Below are positions 1 to 10,715 of a stretch of 64,000 nt of DNA, piece after piece (position 1 is the first letter of the stretch; every line of letters starts with the position of its first letter). Location: contig NC_057009.1 of assembly GCF_000002595.2 (NCBI RefSeq), forward strand, positions 6,403,555 to 6,467,554. Reading direction: 5' to 3'. A program made the translations under genes and the position numbers. This DNA comes from Chlamydomonas reinhardtii (lineage: Eukaryota; Chlorophyta; Chlorophyceae; Chlamydomonadales; Chlamydomonadaceae). Under the pieces are notes generated by a model that saw only the letters and a list, made by a program, of their open reading frames with translations, was not told the DNA's origin and did not search any database.

Positions 1-1260
1 CCTCGCCCGAGCCTCCCAGCCCCACGCCCCCGACCCCTGAGCTGAGCCCGCCCAGCCCGGAGCCTCCGTCGCCCGCGCCTCCTTCGCCTGCGCCTCCTAG
101 CCCGGAGCCGCCCAGCCCGGAGCCGCCCAGCCCTGCTCCTCCCTCGCCCGAGCCTCCCAGCCCCGCGCCCCCGACCCCTGAGCTGAGCCCGCCCAGCCCG
201 GAGCCTCCGTCGCCCGCGCCTCCTTCGCCTGCGCCTCCTAGCCCGGAGCCGCCCAGCCCGGAGCCGCCCAGCCCTGCTCCTCCCTCGCCCGAGCCTCCCA
301 GCCCCGCGCCCCCGACCCCTGAGCTGAGCCCGCCCAGCCCGGAGCCTCCGTCGCCCGCGCCTCCTTCGCCTGCGCCTCCTAGCCCGGAGCCGCCCAGCCC
401 GGAGCCGCCCAGCCCTGCTCCACCCTCGCCCGAGCCTCCCAGCCCCGCGCCCCCGACCCCTGAGCTGAGCCCGCCCAGCCCGGAGCCTCCGTCGCCCGCG
501 CCTCCTTCGCCTGCGCCTCCTAGCCCGGAGCCGCCCAGCCCGGAGCCGCCCAGCCCTGCTCCTCCCTCGCCCGAGCCTCCCAGCCCCGCGCCCCCGACCC
601 CTGAGCTGAGCCCGCCCAGCCCGGAGCCTCCGTCGCCCGCGCCTCCTTCGCCTGCGCCTCCTAGCCCGGAGCCGCCCAGCCCGGAGCCGCCCAGCCCTGC
701 TCCTCCCTCGCCCGAGCCTCCCAGCCCCGCGCCCCCGACCCCTGAGCTGAGCCCGCCCAGCCCGGAGCCTCCGTTGCCCGCGCCTCCTTCGCCTGCGCCT
801 CCTCGCCCGGAGCCGCCCAGCCCGGAGCCGCCCAGCCCTGCTCCACCCTCGCCCGAGCCTCCCAGCCCCGCGCCCCCGACCCCTGAGCTGAGCCCGCCCA
901 GCCCGGAGCCTCCGTCGCCCGCGCCTCCTTCGCCTGCGCCTCCTAGCCCGGAGCCGCCCAGCCCGGCGCCTCCCAGCCCTGCTCCACCCTCGCCCGAGCC
1001 TCCCAGCCCCGCGCCCCCGACCCCTGAGCTGAGCCCGCCCAGCCCGGAGCCTCCGTCGCCCGCGCCTCCTTCGCCTGCGCCTCCTAGCCCGGAGCCGCCC
1101 AGCCCGGAGCCGCCCAGCCCTGCTCCACCCTCGCCCGTGCCCCCCAGCCCCGCGCCCCCGACCCCTGAGCTGAGCCCGCCCAGCCCGGAGCCTCCGTCGC
1201 CCGCGCCTCCTTCGCCTGCGCCTCCTAGCCCGGCGCCGCCCAGCCCTGCTCCTCCCTCGC
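1..1260. repeat. 141-bp coding minisatellite (Pro-rich shaft)
   Basis: The segment around CCTGAGCTGAGCCC recurs at 36, 177, 318, 459, 600, 741, 882, 1023 and 1164, exactly 141 bp (47 codons) apart. This makes at least nine near-identical, in-frame units of the [12 protein letters not shown] shaft. The array runs off the left edge. Later units carry most of the substitutions and short changes. Confidence 0.97.
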
Positions 1261-3071
1261 CCGAGCCCCCCGCATCGGTTTCGCCACCACCGTCTCCTGA
1301 GCCGCCGTTTCCCGCGCCGCCTGATGATCAGTGCGCTATTTGTGCGAAACTTACCATGCAGCCCCCCATCGTTCCTGGGGAGGTGCCAAAGCTCCAATTT
1401 GACGGTGCCGTCTGTGGAGCAACCGGGGAGACCATCGCTGACAGCATTGGCCAGCTCTCAGCCGATCAGGGTACTGCTCTCAAGGAGTCGTTTCAGTTGA
1501 GGACTTGCAGTGTTGGCAACCTGTCTGCGGTTCCTCCCGAGTTTCCGTACATGACCGTGTGCGGTATATTCGGATCCCTCTCAGATGCTGCGTCAATCCA
1601 AGCTGGAATCCAGGCGCTTATGCCTACGTGGGTATCCAAGCTTGCTGCGGAACTGATGAACGCTTTCAACGGCGGCGGATCTGCTGGCCATCGGCACCGG
1701 CAACTGCTGGAGCTGCCCAACATGCTGACTCAGCAGCAGTTGCAGCACCATAGCCGGTCGCTGCTGCAGTCAATCCTGTGCACGGAGACGCTGATCGGCT
1801 ACGGATTCTCAGCGACGTTGGAGCCCGAGCCTGGCAACCCCCAGTGCCTGGTGGCAAACTACAACGAGACCTGCCCCTATTTCCCGCCCTCGCCGCCGCA
1901 ACCACCCCCTGGACCGCCACAGCTGCCGCCGTCGCCTGCGCCACAGCCGCCAGTCGCACCGCCACAGCCGCCACCGCTTCCGGCGCCGCCCAGCCCCACG
2001 CCTGAGCCCTGCCGCCTGTGCCTCACCCTTGTCCTGCTGCCCGGCCCCACCTTTGTCGGGCCCCTGACCTTCACAGACGACGACATGCGGTCCTACGGCG
2101 AACAGTTTGCGACGTTCTTTAACCAGGAAGTTCTGGCAGGTCTGCCCTCGCCCGGCAACGTTTTCGAGGTTCCCATCTCTGCCTACAACGCGACCTGGAT
2201 TCCGGGGACGGGCGTGACGCCCTTCTCCACCGTCTGTGGGAACTTCACAACAGACGGCATTAACGCCCTTGCGGGATTGGACGACGTTGTGTGGAGCCAG
2301 TGGTTCAACATTTTGTACCAGGGGGATAACTGCCCAGCCGACTTGGCTGGCATCTCGTCCGCCATCCAGTTTGCCGGCACGCCGCAAACCTGCTTCTTGC
2401 ATACAGACATCGTCAGGGATGCCTGCGCCCCCGAAGTCCCACCCTCTCCCGAGCCGCCCAGCCCCGGGCCGCCTGCCGGTCCACCGCTGCCGCCTTTTTC
2501 CTCAATCTCGCCGCCGCCGCCTCCCCCGCCGCCGGAGAACCCGCCGCCATCGCCGGACCCGCCGCCGCCGCCCAGCCGCCGCCGCCCCACCTCCCCGCCG
2601 GAGAACTCCCGTGCCTGCGGGGATCAGGCCACTTGCATGGACACCAACATCGACAGCTCGCAGTGCCAGTACCGGGTTCAGGGCAACCCCGCCGCCGCCG
2701 CCCACCCGCCGCCGCCCCACCTCCCCGCCGGAGAACTCCCGTGCCTGCGGGGATCAGGCCACTTGCATGGACACCAACATCGACAGCTCGCAGTGCCAGT
2801 ACCGGGTTCAGGGCAATCAGTTGTTCCTCTACTGCCCCGTCACCTTCACGTACCCGCGCCCAGGCAGCATCTGCGCCCTGCTCAACATGCCGCCGCCGGC
2901 ACCGCCGCCCGCACGCGGCGGAGGCGGTGGCAGTGGTGGAGACAAAAGCAGCCCGTAAGTGGCTCCCAGTACAAACTGGCGACAGCAAGCGACGCTTTAT
3001 GATACAATTTCAAGGCACTGTGGGGCAGGCGTTTCGTGCGTGGGCTCACACACAAACACACACACACACAC

Positions 3072-3103
<32 letters not shown>

Positions 3104-5936
3104 GCGCGCGCGGCATGCACCTCATTCCAGGTACGTTGCTTAACGCATCTCCTCCGCATGCATATGAATCTGACGCAGGTACATCTGCTCCTCGGACAAG
3201 CTGGGCACGGTGGTGGAGGGCTCGGGCGGTGTGCCCGTGCCCGGCGGCATCAACCAGCAGCCGTGGCAGCCCGGCAACACCACGGTCTACACGCAATGGG
3301 TGCGCTGGGCGGAGGCTGACATGCAGCCGCGCACGGTGGAGTTCAGCGTCCGCTCCGGCTCCAAGGCCTGCAGCCTGGGAAGCCGCGGCACAGCCATCAC
3401 TGTGAACGGCATGGCTGCCACGTGCGGCGGTCCGCGCTTCCTGGACCCCGCCGGGACGGTTGCGGCGGGCTGCCAAGCCAACGACGGCACCATCTTCAAC
3501 GAGTGCCTGTGGAGCGTCAACGTGCCACGCCCGGGTGGAGAAGGCTGGAACGGTGACGTGTGCGTGGAGAACAACGTGCCGCCGGCGGCGCCGCCCAGCC
3601 CCAACCCCACCCTGGCCACCCCTCCCAGCCCGCCCAGCCCAAGACCGCCGCGGCCCGGCGGCAATCCCAACATCAATGCGCCGCCGCTGCCTCCGATCAA
3701 CGACTGCCTGTTGTCAGGTGTGAGCAGCAGCAAGACGCCTGGCGGCACCGAGTGCGTGAACCAGGCCAACTGCCTCGACGTCTACTACGACTCCGCCAAG
3801 TGCGAGTGGCGCGCCAGCTCCGACGGCAACCTTTACCTCTGTGAGTACCGTAGTGGTGCCGGCCTGCTGCCCTACCATGCGCAACAACTGACGGTGTGCC
3901 TGTCATTGTGTATGGTGAAGTATACCCATGGTTGCGAAACTTGCCTTTTACCCCGCCTTCCCTTCGCTGCCCCACAGACTGTCCGGTGTGCTTGCGCTAC
4001 CCACGCGACAGCAGCATGTGCCCCCTCACGTCCTCCATTGAGTACCTGTGCGCGGGTGACGAGGTCAGCACCGTACTGAGCGGCGACACAGGAGAGCCGG
4101 TCCCTGGCGGCATTGCCACGCTGCCTGGCTGGGCCCCCTATTCAAACTACTGCCAGTGGGTGCGCTGGCAGCAGGATGACTTCGCGCAGCAGCCCATTTA
4201 CTACAGCATCAAAGACGGTGAGTGACGTCTTGCAATAGACGCTGCCGTCTGAGCGCGTGTCGCAGCTATCTGCATGTGTGTCCTGATCCCAATGCACTTC
4301 CCTGGAGGGGGACTGGAGGGCCTCCTGGAGCCCAGGTGTCCCAGACGCAGTTGTTTCTAATTATTCGTTATCCGCCACCGTCTCACCTGTTGCCTATGCT
4401 GCCATAACGAACGCAGGCGACGGCGCCTGCGTGCGCCGCGCTGGCAACAGCGTCAACGTCACCATCCAGGGCCTGGACGCAATGTGCACGGCCCCGCGGC
4501 AGAACGCTTTCGGCAAGCCCGCTGGTTGCCAGGGCAACGACAACATTGACAACGAGGTGTGTGAGCGCGCTGCAGTGCGGTGGGGCCCACATTCGCGCAT
4601 GCACACATGCGCCCACCAGTGCTGGATGCGGGGCAGGGTAGGACAGGGAGTGCAAGGGGCACGCGGCCATTGACCACACACTGGGGCTAGTAAGGCAGCA
4701 CAATCTCCTCAGTGATGTCATTCCCCTGCATGCCTTGTTCTCTACCACAGTGCCTGTGGCAATTCCTGGTGCCGCGGCCCGGCGGACCTGGCTGGGAAGG
4801 CCAGGTGTGCACCTCCCCTCCGCCACCCTCCGCCCCGGCCCCCAACACGCCAAGCCGGCAGCGCCCACCGCGCCCGCCGGCCAAGCCTGGCAAGCGCGCG
4901 CCCAACGTGCCGCCGGCACCTGCGCCGCCGCCGCCCCGCCGCAACATCCCCTTCCCCTTCTGCGCGTGCAAGAAGCGCAACGTCAAGAACACGCCGTACC
5001 GGCTCACCTACGCCTCCAGCAACCCCATGTCACCGCTGCCCGGCGGCATTCCTCGGATTAAGCATTGCTTCGAGATCGACACGGTGGATTGCGACCCCAG
5101 CACCTCGTGCTGCGGGATGGGCATGAAGAAGATAGGTGAGTGCGTGGTGTATGTGTTGCTAGGGGCCCTGTGGTGCGTACCGGGCTGCTGCGCCACACGC
5201 ACACACGCGCCGGGCTTGCGGCCACCTTGGCGATACATGCCCCTGCTCTGCATGCCTTTCCTGATCAAGTGCCTGTCTTACTCATCCCTACCCTGCCGTG
5301 TGGTGTTGTCGATTTCCCGCCCGCAACAGAGATGTTTGTCAGAAACGAGTGTCGCCAGTCAGTGAAGCTAGCGCTGCTTGGCGACCAGAGCCAAAGCCAG
5401 AGTATCAGCTGGTCCTTCACTCAGGATACGCACGATGGCTCCACCTACACCACCTTCAAGTTCCCCAACCTCCACCTCAGTCGGGACGAGATTCGTAACG
5501 CCACCAGCCTTTGCATCGTCCTCTCCGACAGCTGCGCCAAGCTAGAGAACTTCTGTTACGACGGCAAAGACAACCAGTGCCGCGTAACGTTCTTCAGCGA
5601 GGATGAAAGCTGCTGGTGAGTGCGCGGCGCGGCGCGTGTGCGTGTGCGTGTGGGGGCGTGGGACCAACAGTTCGCTCGTCAGCATGGGAACTCAATGCAT
5701 AGGCTTCGTGTTTCGAAGCTTATTAGCAAGTGACTTGCCTGTTCGTTCCCTGACTCACTCTTGCTTTGCTGGTATGTGCGTGCGTGTGTTTGTGTGTGTG
5801 TGTGCCCTGCAGCCCTACCGGCCTGACAAGTGTGGGCAACCAAGCCACTGCTCCTGAGGTGGAGGTAGACAACTCACCGCCGGAGGCAGTGGTCACCGGG
5901 GACCTAGGTCGCCATCGGAGCTCCTTCCGGAGATAG
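1..5936 (+). CDS. Pherophorin-family extracellular matrix glycoprotein (5' end outside window)
   Basis: Exons: <1-2954, 3179-3840, 3978-4217, 4417-4556, 4751-5135, 5330-5615, 5813-5936 (TAG stop); the frame enters at base 3. The order of parts is a Pro-rich shaft of [12 protein letters not shown] type (to about 1320), a Cys module starting CAICAKL (1330-1880), a second starting CRLCLTL (2010-2430), then two copies of a larger module that contains WVRW and ends in CLW..VPRPGG.GW.G.VC (about 2730-3570 and 3700-4800). A canonical pherophorin domain follows, opening FPFCACKKR and closing with a CC pair. Pherophorins are secreted Hyp-rich glycoproteins of the volvocine cell wall/ECM; the Pro-rich shaft is expected to be hydroxylated and glycosylated. 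All junctions close in phase except inside exon 1, where a 130-bp tandem duplication (2558-2817) shifts the frame by one, so as written the two halves cannot be read together. The signal peptide lies outside the window. Confidence 0.85.
2558..2817. repeat. 130-bp direct tandem duplication inside pherophorin exon 1
   Basis: Bases 2558-2687 and 2688-2817 match with a single difference (G at 2575, C at 2705). The unit codes [15 protein letters not shown] and the start of the first WVRW module. Because 130 is not a multiple of 3, the second copy is read one frame off. The frame used after the duplication is the one that joins correctly to exon 2. Confidence 0.95.
3053..3115. repeat. (CA)n microsatellite in pherophorin intron
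   Basis: Nearly uninterrupted CA dinucleotides within the 2955-3178 intron, ending in alternating CG. Confidence 0.95.
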
Positions 5937-6024
5937 TCGTCAGCATGAGAGTCCGGAGATAGTCGTCAGCATGAGAGTCCGGAGATAGTCGTCAGCATGA
6001 GAGTCCGGAGATAGTCGTCAGCAG
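5927..6024. repeat. 26-bp tandem repeat spanning the pherophorin stop codon
   Basis: CCGGAGATAGTCGTCAGC recurs at 5927, 5953, 5979 and 6005 (period 26). The first unit supplies the last codons and the TAG stop; the other three lie in the 3' untranslated region. Confidence 0.93.
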
Positions 6025-6788
6025 TAGAGTGTCAGCAGTCCGACAGCCAGCAGGCAGCCGGAACGGAAGGCTGCGGCTGTGAGACAGGATTTGCTTGTTA
6101 GTTCGTTTGTTAGAGTGTATCACATGGCAGAGTTGCATGTGTACGGTAGTATGAGACGCATTCCAATCACCCCGAACAAACACTTTCGTACCTGCATGCC
6201 CGCGCGGTGAGAAGGTACGGCGCATCGCCACGTTTACGAGTGGGTCTTCCGAGTTAGGCAACATGCGTCCCCACGCACGCACATATCCGCAACCAACTAT
6301 TCCTTCGCCAACTGAAGTTGGCCGTGTGGCACTAAATCGCTTTCATAAGTGGATTTGAGGACCAGGCTTGTATCAACCACAGCGTGTCCAAAGCTGCAGG
6401 ATGGATGGGTGGATGGGACACTCGACATGGATAATGAATGAGTCGGGGCAGGATTTGGACCCCCGTTTGCGTGGTCACACGCGTTCTTCTAATTTTTTGG
6501 CAGGCTGCTTTTCTTTGTGTGTGCTCTTGACTCGCACGTGCCTCGCGGACATACTCGCCAGTAGTACTTGTATGGATGGCAATATGGGCCACGCCCCACC
6601 ACGCCCACCTATGTGTGGCCCATACACTCGGTAGTGGCGTACATTCACGTGAGCCAACGCACACGCACTGCGCCCTTTAAATTGCAGCAGAGAGGAATTT
6701 GGTACCGCTAACTTAACCTAAACGTGTATTGCCAGCAGGATTAGGCGCGTATTTGCTTTGATGGGTACTCAAGTCCGTGTGCGCTGTA

Positions 6789-6900
6789 GTGTGTGCTGTT
6801 TTAGTGAGCATGAGCATGAGCATTTACATGGGTTCGAGTCCATGTGGCCCCACTAAGTCCTTTGAGTCCGAGGGCGCGTTAGGTGTGTGCTGTTTTAGTG
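6789..6900. repeat. 76-bp segment with a Pol III B-box-like motif between 18-bp direct repeats
   Basis: GTGTGTGCTGTTTTAGTG occurs identically at 6789-6806 and 6883-6900. The 76 bp between them contain GGTTCGAGTCC (about 6831-6841), which fits the Pol III B-box consensus, followed by GGCCCCA. I cannot fold a cloverleaf. It may be a truncated tRNA-derived retroposon with its target duplication. Confidence 0.4.
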
Positions 6901-6913
6901 TGTACCGTACTGT

Positions 6914-6918
6914 TGTAA
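6914..6918 (+). terminator. Possible TGTAA poly(A) signal for the pherophorin
   Basis: First TGTAA seen downstream of the stop at 5936; it would give a 3' UTR of nearly 1 kb. Plausible only. Confidence 0.3.
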
Positions 6919-7761
6919 TGACGCAATTCTTGGCGCTGCTCGCTGTCCGCAGTTTAGTCGTGCGCAGGTGTGTCTGCGTCAGGGTTGCACCGTACTCAGT
7001 ACGTATCAGTACGTACTAGTACGTATTGAGTACTAGTACGCCTCTCCTGGGTCTCAGTACGCCGCAAAATACGCCGGGGGGCGGGGGTGTGGGGGTCGGC
7101 GGCGAGTGCCGGTGGCCGGCAGGGGAGGTGGCCACTCCCCTGGTGGCCGGTGGTCGTGCCGTGTCAATGCGTCGGTGGCACAGTGCAGTGGCGAGAGGCA
7201 ACATAGACGCAACATTGGCAACGTCTTAAGCATAATTTAATTCTGTGTTTGTAGTTGCTCACAACCAAAAGCCTGATAACAGTGACACGATGGCCGAGCG
7301 ATACGCGAACCGAGCCTGCCCTATTGGATACGCGCAATGGAGCTCTGGATGGATAAACTTGATGGCAAAACAGTAGGCGAAACAGGCTGCGTAGTTGTGG
7401 TCACTCCGCTCATCCACCGGGTTGTATGTATTCAGCGGTGCTCACAAACTATGCGTTTCCTACAGCATAGCGAGCTGTAACGACCTCGAGTATGGTCATG
7501 TATAGTATGATACAGGGAAGGATACTAAGGAGGAACACGGAGAGCGGAATTTGCAATGGGACCGGGCATTGGCTGCATGGGACGTACTATTGCACGTACT
7601 AACCCTTGCTCGCCAGCGTATTATGAGTGAATTATGGTGTATTGTACTAGAAAGCTCTGTACTGCGTATTAATACGCGTATTATAAGAAAATGGCTAGTA
7701 CAGTGCAACCCTGGTCTGCGTGCGTGCATGCAAACCATGTAACATTTACGCACCTGATGCC

Positions 7762-7840
7762 CCTTGGGTTCTGGGAATCAGCTGCACCCTATGGGACTTT
7801 ACCAACTTGCCTTACCACTGTCCCATCACACACCCTTCCG
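7762..7840. repeat. Dispersed repeat, copy 1 (second copy at 54768-54846)
   Basis: Shares CAGCTGCACCCTA.GGGAC and CTGTCCCATCACACACC, in the same order and spacing, with 54768-54846. By eye about three quarters of positions match over roughly 77 bp. Confidence 0.75.
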
Positions 7841-7858
7841 CCAAGCTGCTTAACTCCT

Positions 7859-8101
7859 TCAACGCTTACGGCGCCACTCCTGTAAGTAACAGGGGTAGCA
7901 GAGGCCCTGAACATACTTGCGGCAGTTGCGGATGCCGCAGTGCCGGCACTCGCCGTTGGGCCCACGCTGCTTCAGCCCTTTCGCAACGAGAGCGCGGTTG
8001 GCCGCCTTCCGCGCCGCCGCCGAGCGCTCCGAGCAGCCGACCGGGCCCAGTGTGGCGGCCGCCGCCGCCGCGCGGACCGTTGCCGCGATACACCACACCA
8101 C
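7859..8101 (-). pseudogene. Cys-rich ORF, possible zinc-finger exon or relic
   Basis: The minus-strand frame encodes GECRHCGIRNCRKYVQ followed by GLCYPCY, giving a CxxC..C..C..CxxC spacing that could bind zinc, then a basic tail and a stop. There is no ATG in frame and no partner exon I could join, so it is either an isolated exon or a relic. Family not recognised. Confidence 0.2.
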
Positions 8102-10344
8102 GCAATTGTTTCTATCATCTGTAAAATGTATTTGAATATGCAGGCCTCAGATGCAAAGATGACTCTGGAGACATCGTTACACGAGACCGCACGAAAGCCA
8201 TCCACCACAGAGCCACTACAGAGCCGCCACAGAGAGCCGCAACTTAGCCCATGAGCCCAGCTACCCGAGCTGTAGTGGTTGGGACAAGATATGGGACAAG
8301 ATATGGGCAGGCGGCGTTGCTTTTCTGTCACGCAGACAACACAGCAGGGGAACGGGTGGGGGCGGAGGGTGGTGCACTGGTGCAGCCATGGGGCCGACGG
8401 GGCTTAAGAGCAGTGGGCGGGCAGAGGACAAGGGCAGGCGGCGTTGTCCTGCTGTTCCGCGGAGAACAAAGCAGAGTAAGGGTGGGCGCCCGGGGGGGGG
8501 GGGGAGGGGGGGGAGCGAGGCCAGCGTCGCCGAGCTGGCACCTCCCGCCAAAGTTCGCAACTGTGCATTTCTGCGTACATCAACGATATGCATGGATATT
8601 TGTTCTCGTCATCTACGTGAAAGCTTTCGTCTTTGCGATCGGTCGAGTTGGCTTTACATTTTCATGCTCGCGTGCTTTCAGACAACCTGATTTGTGCTAC
8701 CTGTGAATTGCGATGTAGGTTATAGCTACGCGCATTTTCGCGCCTGACAATGAAGCGTAGTTATTGGCCTTGTTCATACGCTGCACTCGCTCTCGCGCCC
8801 TGGGACCAAGATCACGTATAGAGGAAGCTATGATCATTCGGCTATGCCAAAGCGTTGGGCCGAAATCGTGCTGTACGCGACGACGCACAGGATGCGTCAC
8901 ACTTTCCAGAGGACCCGTAGATAGCTGGGCTAACGTTTAGATGTTTATCAGCTAACAACCTCGTTCTACTCCGCTTGGTTGCGTTAGGGCGCCTCGGCGC
9001 CCTGACCCTCCTTGTCGGTAGTAGTTCCTGGCCGGCCTTTGTGGCCGCGCCCATCCCCTGTGGCGCCTCCATGGCGTCCCTGGCGTTGCTTAGGTCAGCT
9101 GTAGTGCGTCAGTACTGCTCTGGCTGCGGCGCGCCACTCAGTCGGCGACATCATCGTCGCCGTCCTGCCGAGCGGCCCCCGCTCTGGCAATCTTTGCCGA
9201 ACATCATGACTTCACACCGTGGAGCCTTCGCGACCTAGCGTGGGTGGCGCGCCTGCTCGCCGGTCGACCTCGTCCTCATGGCTTCGCGATGCTTCTGGCG
9301 GGGCGCTCGCTGCTGCCGGGCTCGCAGTGGCGTGTCGCTGAGCGGCTCTTTCGGTAACGGAGGGCCGATTGGAGCTGCTGGCGACTCTTGCTGTGGGCTG
9401 CTGCCGCGGCCTGACGTGGCGCCGGGCTCGCCGCGCGTGAACAGGGGCACGCTGCGGCGGGAGCCAGGACCGGCGTCTTCCGGGCGGCGGCGGCTGGAGC
9501 TGTGGGCGCATCTACACAGTGGAGAGACCTGCTTGGCGAATGCAGTCTGGCGAAGGCAGTCCAGCGAAGGCTGGCTGGCGCAGGCCGACTAAGCGAAGGC
9601 TGGCTGGCGCTGTCTGCTGTGCTAGGGTGTTGCGAGGCTGTGTGGACTTGGTTGGGCGGTGGGCGTGCCTGCACCGCCTGCGCTAGGTTGCGGGCGCTGT
9701 GGCTTGTGCTGTCTGGTGGGTCGGACCGGCTGATCCTCGTGGTTCAGCGAACTTGCACGGCCCTAGGCCGTCTACAGGATGCAGCTTCGGGCTGCACCCA
9801 ACAGTGTGAGGGCCCTGCCCTGTTGGTGCTGGTGTTTTGGGGTAGGAGTTGCACTTTGCAAAGTGGCAGTCAGTCTGACGCCGACCCGCGGCTTAGGTGA
9901 GCAGCGCTAGCGTTTGCGGTGAGCCTTGCTCGGGGTTCCTCCCCTCCTTTAGTGAGGCGAGGAGCATGGGGGTCTATCTATCATCTATTCGCTAACAGAG
10001 AGCCGCCACGCCACGCTCTGCTCTTGCTTATACTAGGAATTTAGCCGCCACAGAGCCGCCACGCCACTGCGCCTGCGGGTACAACAGCAATCGGGCCGTC
10101 CATACACACATGTCTCACAACGCACCAACGTGCACGAACCCTGCGCAACCTAGCATGCGGGCAGGCTCCTCACCTAATCTCAACCCAACCCCCTCACCTT
10201 CCGCTATACTACTTGTACGTACAGCCCGCCGGCCCCGCCCCAGCCTCCAAGTTGCCGCCACGCGCGTTCACGGCCGCCCGCCACTCCTCCCCGCTCTTTA
10301 CGTCGCCCCAGCACTAAGGTCGGCCTCATCATCCACACCACCAT

Positions 10345-10349
10345 TTACA
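10345..10349 (-). terminator. TGTAA poly(A) signal, transporter gene
   Basis: TGTAA on the minus strand about 370 bases past the stop at 10716. Confidence 0.55.
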
Positions 10350-10715
10350 CCTATCGGGTCTTGTTACTAGCAGTCAGTCGGTGAAGTCAGGATAGGCGAC
10401 GTCCGCCTTGCAGGTTTGCATCCTGCTATTACTGCATACACGAGCCACACCTACCAGTTCTGTACAGGAGTCGATGATAACTAGGTACAAAATCCCGCAC
10501 ACCACCAGCCCAGACCAGACAGGCTGCACAGCTCTCCTGCTGCCAGGCAAGACCTAGTGCTGCGCCATTTCCACGAGGCCCCACGCACCACATCTCACCA
10601 CAGGACACACCACCACGCGAGCCCACTGCACCCGCCGCAATCCCGTTGCTAAGACACCAGCCCATCCCCGCTTGGTGCTACAGCCGCAGCTGCTGCCGGC
10701 AGTAGCAGCGTCTCA

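Larger units (their letters stand above)
5937..10344. other. Gene-poor, repeat-rich stretch between two convergent genes
   Basis: No ORF here shows convincing homology or a consistent exon chain. The stretch holds the pherophorin 3' UTR, a B-box-bearing segment between 18-bp direct repeats (6789-6900), a GTAC-rich palindromic patch (6980-7060), a dispersed repeat copy (7762-7840), a Cys-rich ORF (7859-8101, minus), a poly-G run (about 8490-8515) and recurrent GAGCCGCCAC motifs near 8220 and 10000-10070. Bases 7230-7700 are clearly more AT-rich than the neighbouring genes. Confidence 0.6.

Noticed and set aside
2650-2785. A GC-AG intron that removes one copy of the 130-bp duplication
   Set aside because: CAG|GCCACT is a poor donor for a GC-AG intron and the acceptor lacks a pyrimidine tract; a plain duplication or artefact is simpler.
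6805-6865. tRNA gene around GGTTCGAGTCC
   Set aside because: The T-arm would need an 8-base loop and no matching acceptor or anticodon arms could be found upstream.
8975-9900. Several overlapping small frames as a gene
   Set aside because: No motif, no coherent splice chain, and all frames equally open because of GC richness.
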